Positions 26,393 through 35,891 of a DNA stretch of 64,000 bases are shown one piece after another. Position 1 is the first letter of the stretch. Each line of letters opens with the position of its first letter. The position numbers were made by a program, and so were the translations under genes. The stretch spans positions 4,774,001 through 4,838,000 of the forward strand of contig NZ_CP113068.1 of the NCBI RefSeq assembly GCF_026625885.1. Reading direction: 5' to 3'. The notes under the pieces were generated by a model. That model saw nothing but the letters and a program-made list of their open reading frames with translations. It searched no databases and was not told the origin of the DNA. Source of the stretch: Roseateles sp. SL47 (lineage in GTDB: Bacteria; Pseudomonadota; Gammaproteobacteria; Burkholderiales; Burkholderiaceae_C).

Positions 26393-26557
26393 CCAGACCA
26401 AGTCTGGGGCTGCGACCTCTGGGGGGGTACTTCCCAATGTGTCGCAAGGGCTATGCCCTGGGGGGTGACGAAATCCCCAGTCCACGCGCGTTGCCCGCAA
26501 TGCGGGCAGTGGAACAGCGCTACACCGGACTCTGACATGCGCTGTTCTCACAGCGCG
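26393..26557. promoter_or_regulatory. Cluster of inverted repeats in the IclR/Fe-alcohol dehydrogenase divergent region
   Basis: Three palindromes are visible: CCAGAC-CAA-GTCTGG at 26393-26407, TGCCCGCA-A-TGCGGGCA at 26493-26509, and GCGCTGT-TCTC-ACAGCGC at 26540-26557, with a further AACAGCGC at 26514-26521. The last element gives three copies of ACAGCGC/GCGCTGT in 44 bp. These are candidate binding sites for the adjacent IclR. The rest of 26360-26653 holds no gene. Confidence 0.45.
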
Positions 26558-26653
26558 AAAACATCACTGCTCTGGCTGGCAGCCCTGCGGCCCTGAGCAC
26601 CAAACTGGTTCTGCAGTTGTTTCCTCCCCTTGCGGGAGGCGACGTCCTCCACC

Positions 26654-27835
26654 GTGTCCATCAGCCCAACCATCGTGCAACCGTTCTCCTTTCACACCGT
26701 CCCCCACCTGATCATCGAACGGGGTGGCGCCACCCGACTTGGTGCACTGGTGGCGCCTCGCTTCGGTGCGCGCAAGACCTGCCTCATCACCGATGCATTC
26801 CTGTATCGCAGCGGACTGTTGTCCGCGCCACTGGAGAGCCTGCGCGCGTCGGGCTTCGAGGTGTTGGTTATCGACGACGTGCAGCCGGATCCACCCGATC
26901 ACGTCATCGAAGCCATTGCCGTGCGAGCCTGGGAATTTGGCGCCGAACTCGTGATCGGATTTGGCGGCGGGTCCTCCATGGACGCCGCCAAACTCGTGGC
27001 AGTACTGCTGGCCGGAACCCAGGCGCTGAGCGACATGTATGGTGTGGACAAGATCCGGGGAGCTCGCCGGCCGCTGATTCAGGTACCTACCACCGCTGGC
27101 ACCGGATCGGAGGTCACGGCGGTCGCGATCGTCACTACCGGCGACACCACCAAGAGCGGCATCGTCTCATCCTCCCTGTATGCGGACATGGCCTTGCTGG
27201 ACGCCGAACTGACGCTCGGCCTTCCACCTGCCATCACTGCGGCCACTGGCATTGACGCGATGGTTCACGCCATCGAGGCCTACACCAGCTGCCGTTTGAA
27301 GAATCCGATCTCCGACATGCTGGCGCTGCAAGCCCTGGCACTCATCGCCGCGCACCTGGTACGCGCCTGCGAAGACGGCACCGATCTCGACGCGCGGGAA
27401 GCCTTGCTGCTAGGAGCGATGCTGGCAGGCCAGGCATTCGCCAATGCCCCTGTGGCAGCGGTTCACGCGCTGGCCTATCCCCTCGGCGGCCGCTTCCATC
27501 TTCCTCACGGCCTGAGTAATGCGCTTGTCCTTCCGGAGGTCCTTCGATTCAATGCACAGGTCCCGGCCGCCACCGAGGCCTATGCGGAGCTAGCCACACG
27601 ACTCCTTCCCGAGTTGACTGGTGACGCCAAGGCGCGTGCCACGGCCTTCATCCGCCAGTTGAAGGCACTCATTGCCGCCACCGGCCTGCCGCACCGCCTT
27701 CGGGATCATGGGATCGCCCAGAAAGATCTTTCCCAACTCGCGGCAGACGCCATGCAGCAGACACGCCTGCTTGCCAACAATCCCCGCGAGATGACAGAAG
27801 CGGCGGCACTGGATATCTATCGACGCGCTTGGTGA
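26654..27835 (+). CDS. Iron-containing alcohol dehydrogenase (maleylacetate reductase/ADH type III)
   Basis: 393 residues from a GTG at 26654; a TTG at 26630 is possible but has no ribosome-binding site. The nucleotide motif GFGGGSSMDAAK, the conserved PTTAGTGSEVT, and metal ligands in GIDAMVHAIEAY, AVHALAYPLGG and LPHGLSNAL define the Fe-ADH family. Candidate reactions are reduction or oxidation of a small alcohol/aldehyde, or maleylacetate-type reduction. It is the first plus-strand gene after the operator-rich region; the VAO flavoprotein gene begins 219 bases downstream. Confidence 0.9.
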   Translation: MSISPTIVQPFSFHTVPHLIIERGGATRLGALVAPRFGARKTCLITDAFLYRSGLLSAPLESLRASGFEVLVIDDVQPDPPDHVIEAIAVRAWEFGAELVIGFGGGSSMDAAKLVAVLLAGTQALSDMYGVDKIRGARRPLIQVPTTAGTGSEVTAVAIVTTGDTTKSGIVSSSLYADMALLDAELTLGLPPAITAATGIDAMVHAIEAYTSCRLKNPISDMLALQALALIAAHLVRACEDGTDLDAREALLLGAMLAGQAFANAPVAAVHALAYPLGGRFHLPHGLSNALVLPEVLRFNAQVPAATEAYAELATRLLPELTGDAKARATAFIRQLKALIAATGLPHRLRDHGIAQKDLSQLAADAMQQTRLLANNPREMTEAAALDIYRRAW

Positions 27836-28054
27836 GGTGGGGTGAGCTCGGGTCCGCAGGCAACACCGCAGGCGGCACAACAGCCGGAATGATCACCTCC
27901 GGATAAACCAGCACAGGGATGCTCGCTCTGCGGTCAGCCCTCGTGGCAAGGTTGGTGGCGTACGTCTTGAAATCGCAATATCTCTGTCAAGAAATTTCGC
28001 CCCGCTTCGCAGTTCGAGCGGTCACGGCGAGATTGCGCAACGGAGTTGGTTCCC

Positions 28055-29671
28055 ATGAGTGTTGTGATGCCCCCCGCCTCGGCCGAGTGCCTGCTCGACT
28101 TTGCCGATCGTTGTCGCCAGATCGTCGGCCCTGACAATGTCCGGGAGGACATCGATGCGCTGCGTGAGTTCGATCATGACATCGGCGATCGTGGCCCTCA
28201 CCGGCCCGTGCTGGTCGTTGCACCCGGATCGATCGGGGAACTCTCCAGGATCATGGCCAGTGCCAACGAGGCGGGAGTTGACGTCGCTCCGCGCGGCGCC
28301 GGCATGAGCTATACGGCGGGATATGTGCCGGCAACCCCCGCCACCATGATGCTCGACATGCGCCGCATGAACCGGGTGCTGTCGGTCTCGGCGCAGGACA
28401 TGACAGTGACCGTCGAAGCCGGCTGCACCTGGGCTGACCTGCTCGCGACGCTCACGCCCTTGGGGCTCCGCACGCCATTCTTTGGACCGATGTCCGGCAT
28501 CAGTTCAACCGTCGGCGGCGGTCTCTCCCAGCTCAACGCCATGTTGGGGGCCGGTCAGCATGGAACCTCCAGCGAGAGTGTGGTGGCACTGACCGTGGTG
28601 CTTGCGGACGGTCGCCTGATCCGCACGGGTGCGCGAGGCCCCAACGGGCAGTCTCCGTTCTACCGCCATTTCGGCCCCGACCTGGCCGGGTTGTTTTGTG
28701 GTGACTGCGGCGCGTTGGGCGTCAAAGCCGAGATCACCCTGCGATTGATGCGCAAGCCGGCGGTGGAGGGGCACGTGTCCTTCGCCTTCCCCACGGGGGA
28801 ATCACTCATGCGGGCGATGGGTGAGATCGCCCGCCAGGGCCTGGCTGCTGAAATGTGCGCCTTTGATCCGGGTCTGACACGGGTGCGCATGCGGCGTGAA
28901 TCCATGGCCAGCGATCTCAAGAAGGCCGTCGCCGTCGCAGGACAACAGCGGTCGCTGCTCAAGGGGTTGGTCGAGGTGGGACGCATGGCCCTCGCCGGCC
29001 GAGACTTCATCGACGTCGAGGCATTCTCGCTGCACCTGAATGCCGAAGGGCGCTGCGCGGAGGCGGTTGAGTTCGATCTCGAAGCCGCTCGTCGTGTTGC
29101 TGCCCAGGAAGGTGGCCGGGAAATCCCGAACACCATCGCCAAGGTCATTCGTGCCGTGCCGTTCCCCCCGGCCAACAGCATTCTGGGCCCCGACGGAGAG
29201 CGCTGGCTGCCCATCCACGGGCAGGTTCCGCTCTCCGCTGCGCCGGACGTGCTCGCGGCATTGACGGCAATCTTCGCGGACATGGCCGGAGCCTTCAAAC
29301 GCCATGGCATGCAGCATGGCTTCCTCTTCACCAGCATGTCGACGAACGCCATCATCCTGGAACCCGTTCTGTACTGGCCGGACGAGCGGCTGCCAGTCCA
29401 CGAGGCCCACATCGAGCCCGCCCATCTGAGCCGACTGCCCGTGCTGAGTGCCAACCATGAGGCCCACGCAGTCGCGCTTCAGGCCAAGGCACGAATCATC
29501 GAGGTGTTCCGCCAACAAGGCGCCGGCCACTTCCAGATTGGCCGCACCTATCCCTACCGTGAAAGTCGGGACCCGGACAGTTGGGCGCTGCTGGCCGCCA
29601 TCAAGCAACACGTGGACCCCCACGGCCGCCTCAATCCTGGCGTGCTCGGTTTCGACCTTCCCTCACACTGA
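28055..29671 (+). CDS. VAO/PCMH-type FAD-linked oxidase (copy 2)
   Basis: 538 residues from the ATG at 28055 (MSVVMPPASAECLLD; GGAG upstream). PCMH FAD domain with APRGAGMSYTAGYVPA and EAGCTWADLL; GLRTPFFGPMSGI and the terminal DPHGRLNPGVLGF match copy 1 (GLRTPFWGPFSG, DPQNLMNPGVLGL). Expected to oxidise an alcohol, phenol side chain or hydroxy acid. It begins a run of genes: MDR oxidoreductase 16 bases downstream, then exported hydrolase, TonB receptor, Tat amine oxidase and SUMF1-like lipoprotein. Confidence 0.88.
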   Translation: MSVVMPPASAECLLDFADRCRQIVGPDNVREDIDALREFDHDIGDRGPHRPVLVVAPGSIGELSRIMASANEAGVDVAPRGAGMSYTAGYVPATPATMMLDMRRMNRVLSVSAQDMTVTVEAGCTWADLLATLTPLGLRTPFFGPMSGISSTVGGGLSQLNAMLGAGQHGTSSESVVALTVVLADGRLIRTGARGPNGQSPFYRHFGPDLAGLFCGDCGALGVKAEITLRLMRKPAVEGHVSFAFPTGESLMRAMGEIARQGLAAEMCAFDPGLTRVRMRRESMASDLKKAVAVAGQQRSLLKGLVEVGRMALAGRDFIDVEAFSLHLNAEGRCAEAVEFDLEAARRVAAQEGGREIPNTIAKVIRAVPFPPANSILGPDGERWLPIHGQVPLSAAPDVLAALTAIFADMAGAFKRHGMQHGFLFTSMSTNAIILEPVLYWPDERLPVHEAHIEPAHLSRLPVLSANHEAHAVALQAKARIIEVFRQQGAGHFQIGRTYPYRESRDPDSWALLAAIKQHVDPHGRLNPGVLGFDLPSH

Positions 29672-29687
29672 AGGACCGGAGGCTCCC

Positions 29688-30707
29688 ATGAGTAGCTATC
29701 GAGCGTTGCAACTGCAACGTTTTGCCACCGATGTGCGTCACGGCGCTGCACTCGTTGAAATGCCCTGGCGCGAACCAGGTCCGGGCGAGATCGCCGTTCG
29801 CAACCTTTGGTGCGGCGTCAACGGAATCTTCGACACACAGATCGCGCGCAATGCCGTTGACTATATGAAGGTCGCGCTGCCGACGGTGATGGGCGTCGAG
29901 GCCTTGGGGATTGTCAAGGCGGTTGGAAAAGGCGTACTCCAGTTTCAACCGGGCGATGCTGCAGTGACCGTCCGCTTTCGCGGGGGGTATCGCGAGGGCA
30001 ACGTCGGGTCGGCCAACGACTTCATTCGGGTGCCATCAGTACGCCCGGAATGGCTGGCGCTGGCGTCCACCGGAGTATCGGCATGGTTGATGCTGATGCA
30101 CACGGGTCAGGCGTGCGAAGGAGAAACCGTCGCCATCTCGGCTGCAGCGGGGGGGCTCGGTCACCTGCTGGTTCAACTCGCCAAGCTGCAGGGCTGTCGG
30201 GTGGTGGCCATCTGCGGCGGTGCGACGAAGGCCGCATTTGTACGTTCGTTGGGCGCGGACCATGTCATCGACTACAAGACCGAGCCGGTCGCCGCAGCAC
30301 TCGCCCGGGATTTCCCCGGGGCCCTGAATCTGGCCATCGATACCGTGGGCGGTGCGACTTTCGACGCCATGGTCGACCAACTGGCGCCCCATGGTCGGCT
30401 GGTGGTCGGTGGTGCGGCCCAAGACCTCGATGGACGCCCCGAAGTGATCACCGCGCCGCGCATCGTTCACAAGCTCTATTACAAGGGCGCGTCGGTACGG
30501 GGGTTCATGAACGGACTGCTGACCGAGCATTGGGCCACCGCACGTGCAGCGCTGTTTCCGCTGTATCAGTCCGGACGACTGCGGGTGGTCTTCGACGCCC
30601 GAGACCTGCGCGGCATCGAGCAGGTGCCGGACGCCATCGACCATCTGCTGTCCGGGAGCTCCATGGGCAAGGTACTCGTAACGCTGTCCTCGGAGGGCAA
30701 GACATGA
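29688..30707 (+). CDS. MDR-superfamily NAD(P)H-dependent oxidoreductase (copy 1)
   Basis: 339 residues from the ATG at 29688. Medium-chain dehydrogenase/reductase: GroES-like N-terminal half with VMGVEALGIVKAVGKGV, then a nucleotide-binding AAAGGLGHLLVQLAKLQG. Typical zinc ligands of alcohol dehydrogenases are absent, so a quinone oxidoreductase, enoyl reductase or prostaglandin-reductase-like role is more likely than a zinc ADH. Its stop overlaps the ATG of the following exported hydrolase by four bases (ATGA). Substrate unknown. Confidence 0.86.
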   Translation: MSSYRALQLQRFATDVRHGAALVEMPWREPGPGEIAVRNLWCGVNGIFDTQIARNAVDYMKVALPTVMGVEALGIVKAVGKGVLQFQPGDAAVTVRFRGGYREGNVGSANDFIRVPSVRPEWLALASTGVSAWLMLMHTGQACEGETVAISAAAGGLGHLLVQLAKLQGCRVVAICGGATKAAFVRSLGADHVIDYKTEPVAAALARDFPGALNLAIDTVGGATFDAMVDQLAPHGRLVVGGAAQDLDGRPEVITAPRIVHKLYYKGASVRGFMNGLLTEHWATARAALFPLYQSGRLRVVFDARDLRGIEQVPDAIDHLLSGSSMGKVLVTLSSEGKT

Positions 30708-31687
30708 GTGCCGTATACGTCCCCTGCCGCTGGATCGCTCTGACCGTCTGGCTGGCCGTGAGCGGCAGTCTTTGGGCCGCTCAGCCAGCGCAGGAGACCT
30801 CGGCAACAAGGTCAGCTCCACCGAACGGCGCCTCCACAGCGGCCCTCAATCCTCACTACGCAGGAGCCCGGTTTCGTCAGGTCGAAGGTGCCGACGGGGT
30901 GCCCCTGAACGTGGTGGAGAAGGGGGACCCGTCCCTGCCTCCGGTACTCTTCATCCACGGCTTTCGGCAAAGCTACCTGAGCTGGGCGCTGCAGTTCGGC
31001 AGTGACCTCGACCATCGCTGTCATCTGGTCGCTTTCGACCTGCGGGGTCATGGCAACTCCGGCCACCCATGGCAGAAGTCGGCTTACGACCATGCTCGTC
31101 CCTGGGCGGAAGACGTCGCCAGCGTCATTCAAGCCTTGAATCTGCGTCGGCCGCTCATCGCGGCATGGTCCTTCGGCGGCACAGTGGCCATGGACTTCGC
31201 GACCCTGCATCCAGAGATTCCTGTCGCTGGATATCTGCTGATCGGCACGGCCGCTGGCACCGCCGCATCCCCGCCACCGCCCGCCCCTCCCACACCCGGA
31301 CCGACACAACTGCCTGACCTTCAGCGCAATGTCCAGGCGGTGGAGGCCTCCATGGACCTGCTATTCCCCACCACCGCCGCCACACCTCTGGACCCGACCC
31401 TGCGCGCTCAGTTCAAGGCTGCGGCCATGCGGGTCGGGCCATGGGTGGACCAGGGCGTCGCAGGTCGGGCACGCACCGGAAAGATCGACGTTCAAGCCCC
31501 CATCACCTTCGCTACGGGCGGCCGCGATCCCATCATCAGTCCGGCCACCCTGGCGCGACTGAAAGACTTCTTTCCAGAGGCTCGCTTCGTTGACTTCCCC
31601 AGCGCCGGACACGCGGTGTTCCTCGACGAAGCGGCCTCCTTCAATGCCCTGCTTGATCAATTGCAGTGCCACCAGAGCGGCTCATGA
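30704..31687 (+). CDS. Exported alpha/beta hydrolase (copy 2)
   Basis: 327 residues. N-terminus MSAVYVPCRWIALTVW leads into a signal peptide ending near LWAAQPA. The hydrolase core has oxyanion HGFRQSY, a FDLRGHGNSG strand, nucleophile elbow AAWSFGGT, a Pro-rich cap insert (PPPPAPPTPGP) and late His in PSAGHAVFLD. Epoxide-hydrolase/haloperoxidase-like fold. Coupled by a 4-nt overlap to the MDR gene and placed 161 bases before the TonB receptor, implying periplasmic processing of the imported compound. Second exported alpha/beta hydrolase of the cluster. Confidence 0.86.
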   Translation: MSAVYVPCRWIALTVWLAVSGSLWAAQPAQETSATRSAPPNGASTAALNPHYAGARFRQVEGADGVPLNVVEKGDPSLPPVLFIHGFRQSYLSWALQFGSDLDHRCHLVAFDLRGHGNSGHPWQKSAYDHARPWAEDVASVIQALNLRRPLIAAWSFGGTVAMDFATLHPEIPVAGYLLIGTAAGTAASPPPPAPPTPGPTQLPDLQRNVQAVEASMDLLFPTTAATPLDPTLRAQFKAAAMRVGPWVDQGVAGRARTGKIDVQAPITFATGGRDPIISPATLARLKDFFPEARFVDFPSAGHAVFLDEAASFNALLDQLQCHQSGS

Positions 31688-31848
31688 CGCAGGTCCACGA
31701 GACCGGCCTCTCACGACCTGAGCCGCTCCCCCATCCGCAGTTCCCGTATCCGCAGTCCGTTTCTGAAGTCCCGCTCTGAGCGCCGCATTCGGGCCCCAGC
31801 CAGCCGCGCCAGTCTCCCCCCCCAATCAAAGTCTCGGAGTTCTTCAAA

Positions 31849-34416
31849 GTGAATCGCCTTCTGCCCCCGGTCCTACCTCTTCGCTTCCGCCGCCACCCGT
31901 TGGTCCACCTCGTCCTTGCGGGTTGGGGGTTGAGCGCGGTCACCCTGCTGCCGCTGGGCGCCCTGGCACAGTCCACGGCACCGGCATCCCCGGAACCTTC
32001 ATCCGAGGCGAAGGCCGCAGCCAAAGCCGATGCGCCCGCCGACGCCGCCTCCGACGCCAAACCCGACGCTGCATCGGCGGCATCAGGGCTTGGCACGGTC
32101 TACGTCACCGCCCGCAAGCGCGCCGAATTGCAAATCGATGTGCCGATATCAGTACAGACCATGTCCGATAAGGACCTGCGAGCCTCTGGAACCACTTCGG
32201 TCTCGGACCTGAGCAGCCAGGCCGGCTTCACATTCACCTCGGCCCAGAGCACTGGCGCCTATGGCCGCTCTGCAGGCATGGTCACCTTCCGGGGCCTGCA
32301 GGGGGAACTAGGGCGCCCCAACGACGCCTCCGGTGGCGTGTTCCTAGACGGTGTGGCCATCACCAACGGCATCTCCACCCTCGGCATGAGCGACATCGCC
32401 CGTGTGGAAGTGCTCAAGGGGCCACAGAACGCTTTCTTCGGGCGCAGCACCTTTGGTGGGGCGGTCAACTTCATCACCAAGGTCCCGGCAGACGAGTTCC
32501 GTGGCACGGTCAACACCAATATCAACCACCATGGCTCGTCCGACGTGGATGCCAGTATGGAGGGCCCGCTGATCGCCGGCCTTCTCAAGGGCCGCCTGAT
32601 GGTGGCCAGCCACAACAAGGTCGCCGAGCAGCATGCCAGCGACGGGGGCGAACTTGGGGCCGAGAACTCGCGCACCATCACCGGCACGCTCTATGTCACT
32701 CCCACAGAGAAGCTCTGGCTGCGCCTGCGCGGGAGCTATCAGGAAAACGACGACAGTCTGCCCGCCGTGGCCTATCTCGCGGCGACCAACAACACGAGTT
32801 GTACGGGCAGGACCTACACGGGCACCGGCCGCGATGGTGCGACCGTCAGCTACACCCCCGGCACCGCCTACTTCTGCGGCAGCATCCCCGATCTGAAGCA
32901 ATTGGGCAGCGGCGTGATCAATGCCAACACCACGATTCCTGCCGCCGCCTACAACGCCTTCGTCAACAACTCGCTCAACGACCCTTATCTGGCCAAGACG
33001 CCACGTCTGGACCACATGGGCATGCGCAGTGAAGTCAAGCAGGCCTCTCTCCAAGCCGGTTATGAACTTCCGAAGGACATGGAGCTGGCCTTCAACCTCG
33101 GCTACAACGAAGCCAACACCACCAGCATCTATGACCTGGACAAAACCGGTACCGCCAACTTCTTTTCAGCGCAGATCAATCCGACGCATGACCTGACGGT
33201 GGACACCCGCCTCTCCACCGATGCCCGCCAAAGCCTGCGTGGCGTCGTCGGAGCCAGCCTCTTCCGGTCGTCCTACGTCTATTCACAGATCGACTACAGC
33301 CCGGGTTTCGGCGGGACGGCGGCTGGCATCTCCACCAACTTCAGCAATTTTGATTCGACCGTCCCGGCTGTCTATGGATCGGTGGAATACGACTTCACGC
33401 CTCAGATCACGGGCTCACTGGAAGCCCGGTATCAACGCGACCAGATCAAGTCTTACAGTCGCGCTGGGGCCGTACAGGAGAACCGGACCTCCAACGTGCT
33501 GCCGAGGTTGACCCTTCGCTACAAGCCTACCACCAACATTTCCACGTATTTCAACGTTGCCAAGGGTGTGCAACCGCTGACAGTGAACTCCGGATTCTCG
33601 AGTGCCTCAGCGGCGGCCAAGGCATACATCCTCACGCAGGTCCCCACAGCCAGCGACTTCACAGAACAACCCACCCTCACCTCCTTCGAACTGGGGTTCA
33701 AGCAGCGTGTTGGCAACAACTTCCAGTACGCACTCGCGCTGTATGACATGCAATGGAAGCATCGCCTGACAAGCACCACCATCTTCAACCCGGCCAGCTG
33801 CGGCACGACCTCGGGCACGGCGGAATGCCCGCTCACGGCCTCGGGTACCGGCATCCAGAGCGGCAATGACGCTCGCATCCGCGGCATCGAGCTGTCGGTC
33901 GATGCCCAACTGACGCCCAGTTGGGTCGTCGGCGCCTATGTGGATTACAAACGCGCCCGCTGGACCCGCTACGACAGCTCCTCGCAATCGCGCTACGGCA
34001 GCTACGGAACGGCCGCACTCACGGGTTATGCCGTCTCCTTCGACGGCAACACCGTGGCCCGCGTCCCCGACATTCAGGTCAATGCAAACACCACTTACCG
34101 ATTCAATCCGCTTTCCAACGGGTGGCGTCCATGGCTGCGTGCCGATGTTCTGTATGTGGGACGGATGTGGGAAAGCGACTTCAACTTCGCTCGAACGGAT
34201 CCCTACAGCCGCATCGACCTTCGTCTAGGCTTCGACAAAAACGACATGTCCTTCGATATCTACGTCCGCAATCTGGCCAACGATCGCAGCTGGACCACCG
34301 TCTCGCGTGTGAACAACCTCGGCCTGTCGCCGCTGACCAGCTTCTCTCAGCAAGGGCTGACCGCGATGGCGCAGGAAGAACGTGCCTTCGGCGTGCGTGC
34401 CAGCTACTCGTTCTGA
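31849..34416 (+). CDS. TonB-dependent outer-membrane receptor
   Basis: 855 residues from a GTG at 31849 with GGAG upstream. A signal peptide (LSAVTLLPLGALAQS) is followed by an Ala/Asp-rich linker, the plug domain beginning TVYVTARKRAELQIDVPISV with the family segment RVEVLKGPQNAFFGRST, and a long beta-barrel ending in an aromatic residue (ASYSF). The type resembles receptors abundant in sphingomonads for import of plant or polyketide-like compounds rather than siderophore receptors. Its stop overlaps the ATG of the Tat amine oxidase by one base. It is the only outer-membrane transporter in the cluster, so the substrate is probably too large or scarce for porins. Confidence 0.93.
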   Translation: MNRLLPPVLPLRFRRHPLVHLVLAGWGLSAVTLLPLGALAQSTAPASPEPSSEAKAAAKADAPADAASDAKPDAASAASGLGTVYVTARKRAELQIDVPISVQTMSDKDLRASGTTSVSDLSSQAGFTFTSAQSTGAYGRSAGMVTFRGLQGELGRPNDASGGVFLDGVAITNGISTLGMSDIARVEVLKGPQNAFFGRSTFGGAVNFITKVPADEFRGTVNTNINHHGSSDVDASMEGPLIAGLLKGRLMVASHNKVAEQHASDGGELGAENSRTITGTLYVTPTEKLWLRLRGSYQENDDSLPAVAYLAATNNTSCTGRTYTGTGRDGATVSYTPGTAYFCGSIPDLKQLGSGVINANTTIPAAAYNAFVNNSLNDPYLAKTPRLDHMGMRSEVKQASLQAGYELPKDMELAFNLGYNEANTTSIYDLDKTGTANFFSAQINPTHDLTVDTRLSTDARQSLRGVVGASLFRSSYVYSQIDYSPGFGGTAAGISTNFSNFDSTVPAVYGSVEYDFTPQITGSLEARYQRDQIKSYSRAGAVQENRTSNVLPRLTLRYKPTTNISTYFNVAKGVQPLTVNSGFSSASAAAKAYILTQVPTASDFTEQPTLTSFELGFKQRVGNNFQYALALYDMQWKHRLTSTTIFNPASCGTTSGTAECPLTASGTGIQSGNDARIRGIELSVDAQLTPSWVVGAYVDYKRARWTRYDSSSQSRYGSYGTAALTGYAVSFDGNTVARVPDIQVNANTTYRFNPLSNGWRPWLRADVLYVGRMWESDFNFARTDPYSRIDLRLGFDKNDMSFDIYVRNLANDRSWTTVSRVNNLGLSPLTSFSQQGLTAMAQEERAFGVRASYSF

Positions 34417-35891
34417 TGAACAGCGCCGCCACCACTGAACGGACCGGCGCAGGTGCCGGTCCACGGCGCCGCTCGTTATTGACGGGTGGTTTGGCTGGCG
34501 CGGCCCTGGTGGCCCTGCCGGGCCGCTTGAGCGCAGCATCGCAGGCGCCGACGGACGTCCTGATCCTGGGCGCGGGCATCGCCGGGCTGCATGCTGCGCG
34601 ACTGCTTCAGTCCGCCGGCAAGTCGGTCACCGTGCTGGAAGGGAGCGGCCGCGTCGGCGGCCGTTGCTGGACGGCGCGCGATGTCCCGGGTCGCCCCGAA
34701 TTGGGCGCCGGCACGGTCGGTGCGGGTTACGGCCGCGTGCGTGGCAATGCCGCCGAGTTGGGCGTGGAATTGATCGCGCCCCCGCCTGGCTCGCGAGACA
34801 TCGTCGGCAGCGCCTCGGCGGCCTACAGCGTCTATGGCCAACCCGTTTCAGCCCCCCCGTGGGCACAGTCGCCGCTGAACCGCCTGCGAGGCCAGGAGAT
34901 CTCGCGCACCCCGTCGCAGTTGATCTCCTGGTTCCTCAACCAGGACGTCGGCTTCAAGGACCTCAATGACTGGCTCAAGCCGGAATTTTCCTGGCTGGAT
35001 CGCCTGTCACTGCGTGAGTACATGACCCGACTCGGTGCCTCACCCGAGGCCCTCCGGCTGATGGATGTTCATGCCCCGGGGACCAATCTGGACGAGGCCA
35101 ACGCGCTGCACTTCGTCCGTCGCACGTATTACTACGGTTGGGAAGCACGTGCTGGTCGCAGCGCTCGCGTCAAGGGCGGCACAAGCGCCCTGACCGACGC
35201 GATGGCGGCTTCCTTGCAGCGACCCGTGCTGCTGAACCAGTTCGTCACCCAGATCCATACCGGTGCCCATGGGGTGGAGGTGAGGTGTCGGGACGGCTCG
35301 GTCCACCGTGGCCGCACCTGCATCTCGACCCTGCCGTTTGCGGTGCTTCGAAAGCTTCGCATCGACGGTCCGGTGCCTACGCTGCAGCGTGCCGGCTGGC
35401 AGGCGGTTCGCCACACCGACGTGGTTCAGGTGTTCATGTCCGTGGACAGCCCGTTCTGGCAACAGGACGGCGCAGCTGCCGAGATGTGGACCGACGGCCC
35501 GATCGAGCGCTTCTTCCACCTTCCCGCCGAGGATCAGCCCTACGGCATCATCGGAGCCTATATCAGCGGCGATGGGGTGGATGCAGTCCGGGGGCTGACC
35601 CGGGAGGCCATGGGCCAATATGCGCTGGAGACGCTCCATCGACTGCGACCATCCTCGCGCGGCCACGTCCAGGTGACCCATGTGCATCACTGGGGCGCTC
35701 AGCCCGGGGCGCTCGGGCACATCGCCAGTTGGGCGCCAGGCGACATCGGCCGTTATGAAGATGTCGTGCGGCGCCCGATCGGGGCGCTCTACTTCGCTGG
35801 CGATCATCTCGGGCGGACCCATGTGGGTCTGGAAGCGGCCTGTGAGGCTTCGGAGCATGCGGTCATGGACGTGCTGGATCGCCTGGGATGA
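34416..35891 (+). CDS. Tat-exported flavin amine oxidase (copy 2)
   Basis: 491 residues. The N-terminal region has GPRRRSLLTGG and a hydrophobic stretch ending PGRLSAAS, a Tat signal. FAD motif DVLILGAGIAGLHAARLL, then VTVLEGSGRVGGRCWTARD, and C-terminal ALYFAGDHLGRTHVG. Strongly similar to the amine oxidase at 18452 over its whole length (shared DVPGRPELGA, GYGRVRGNAAELGV). It is coupled to the TonB receptor (TGATG) and to the SUMF1-like lipoprotein (ATGA), which puts it at the first enzymatic step after uptake (inference). Confidence 0.9.
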   Translation: MNSAATTERTGAGAGPRRRSLLTGGLAGAALVALPGRLSAASQAPTDVLILGAGIAGLHAARLLQSAGKSVTVLEGSGRVGGRCWTARDVPGRPELGAGTVGAGYGRVRGNAAELGVELIAPPPGSRDIVGSASAAYSVYGQPVSAPPWAQSPLNRLRGQEISRTPSQLISWFLNQDVGFKDLNDWLKPEFSWLDRLSLREYMTRLGASPEALRLMDVHAPGTNLDEANALHFVRRTYYYGWEARAGRSARVKGGTSALTDAMAASLQRPVLLNQFVTQIHTGAHGVEVRCRDGSVHRGRTCISTLPFAVLRKLRIDGPVPTLQRAGWQAVRHTDVVQVFMSVDSPFWQQDGAAAEMWTDGPIERFFHLPAEDQPYGIIGAYISGDGVDAVRGLTREAMGQYALETLHRLRPSSRGHVQVTHVHHWGAQPGALGHIASWAPGDIGRYEDVVRRPIGALYFAGDHLGRTHVGLEAACEASEHAVMDVLDRLG

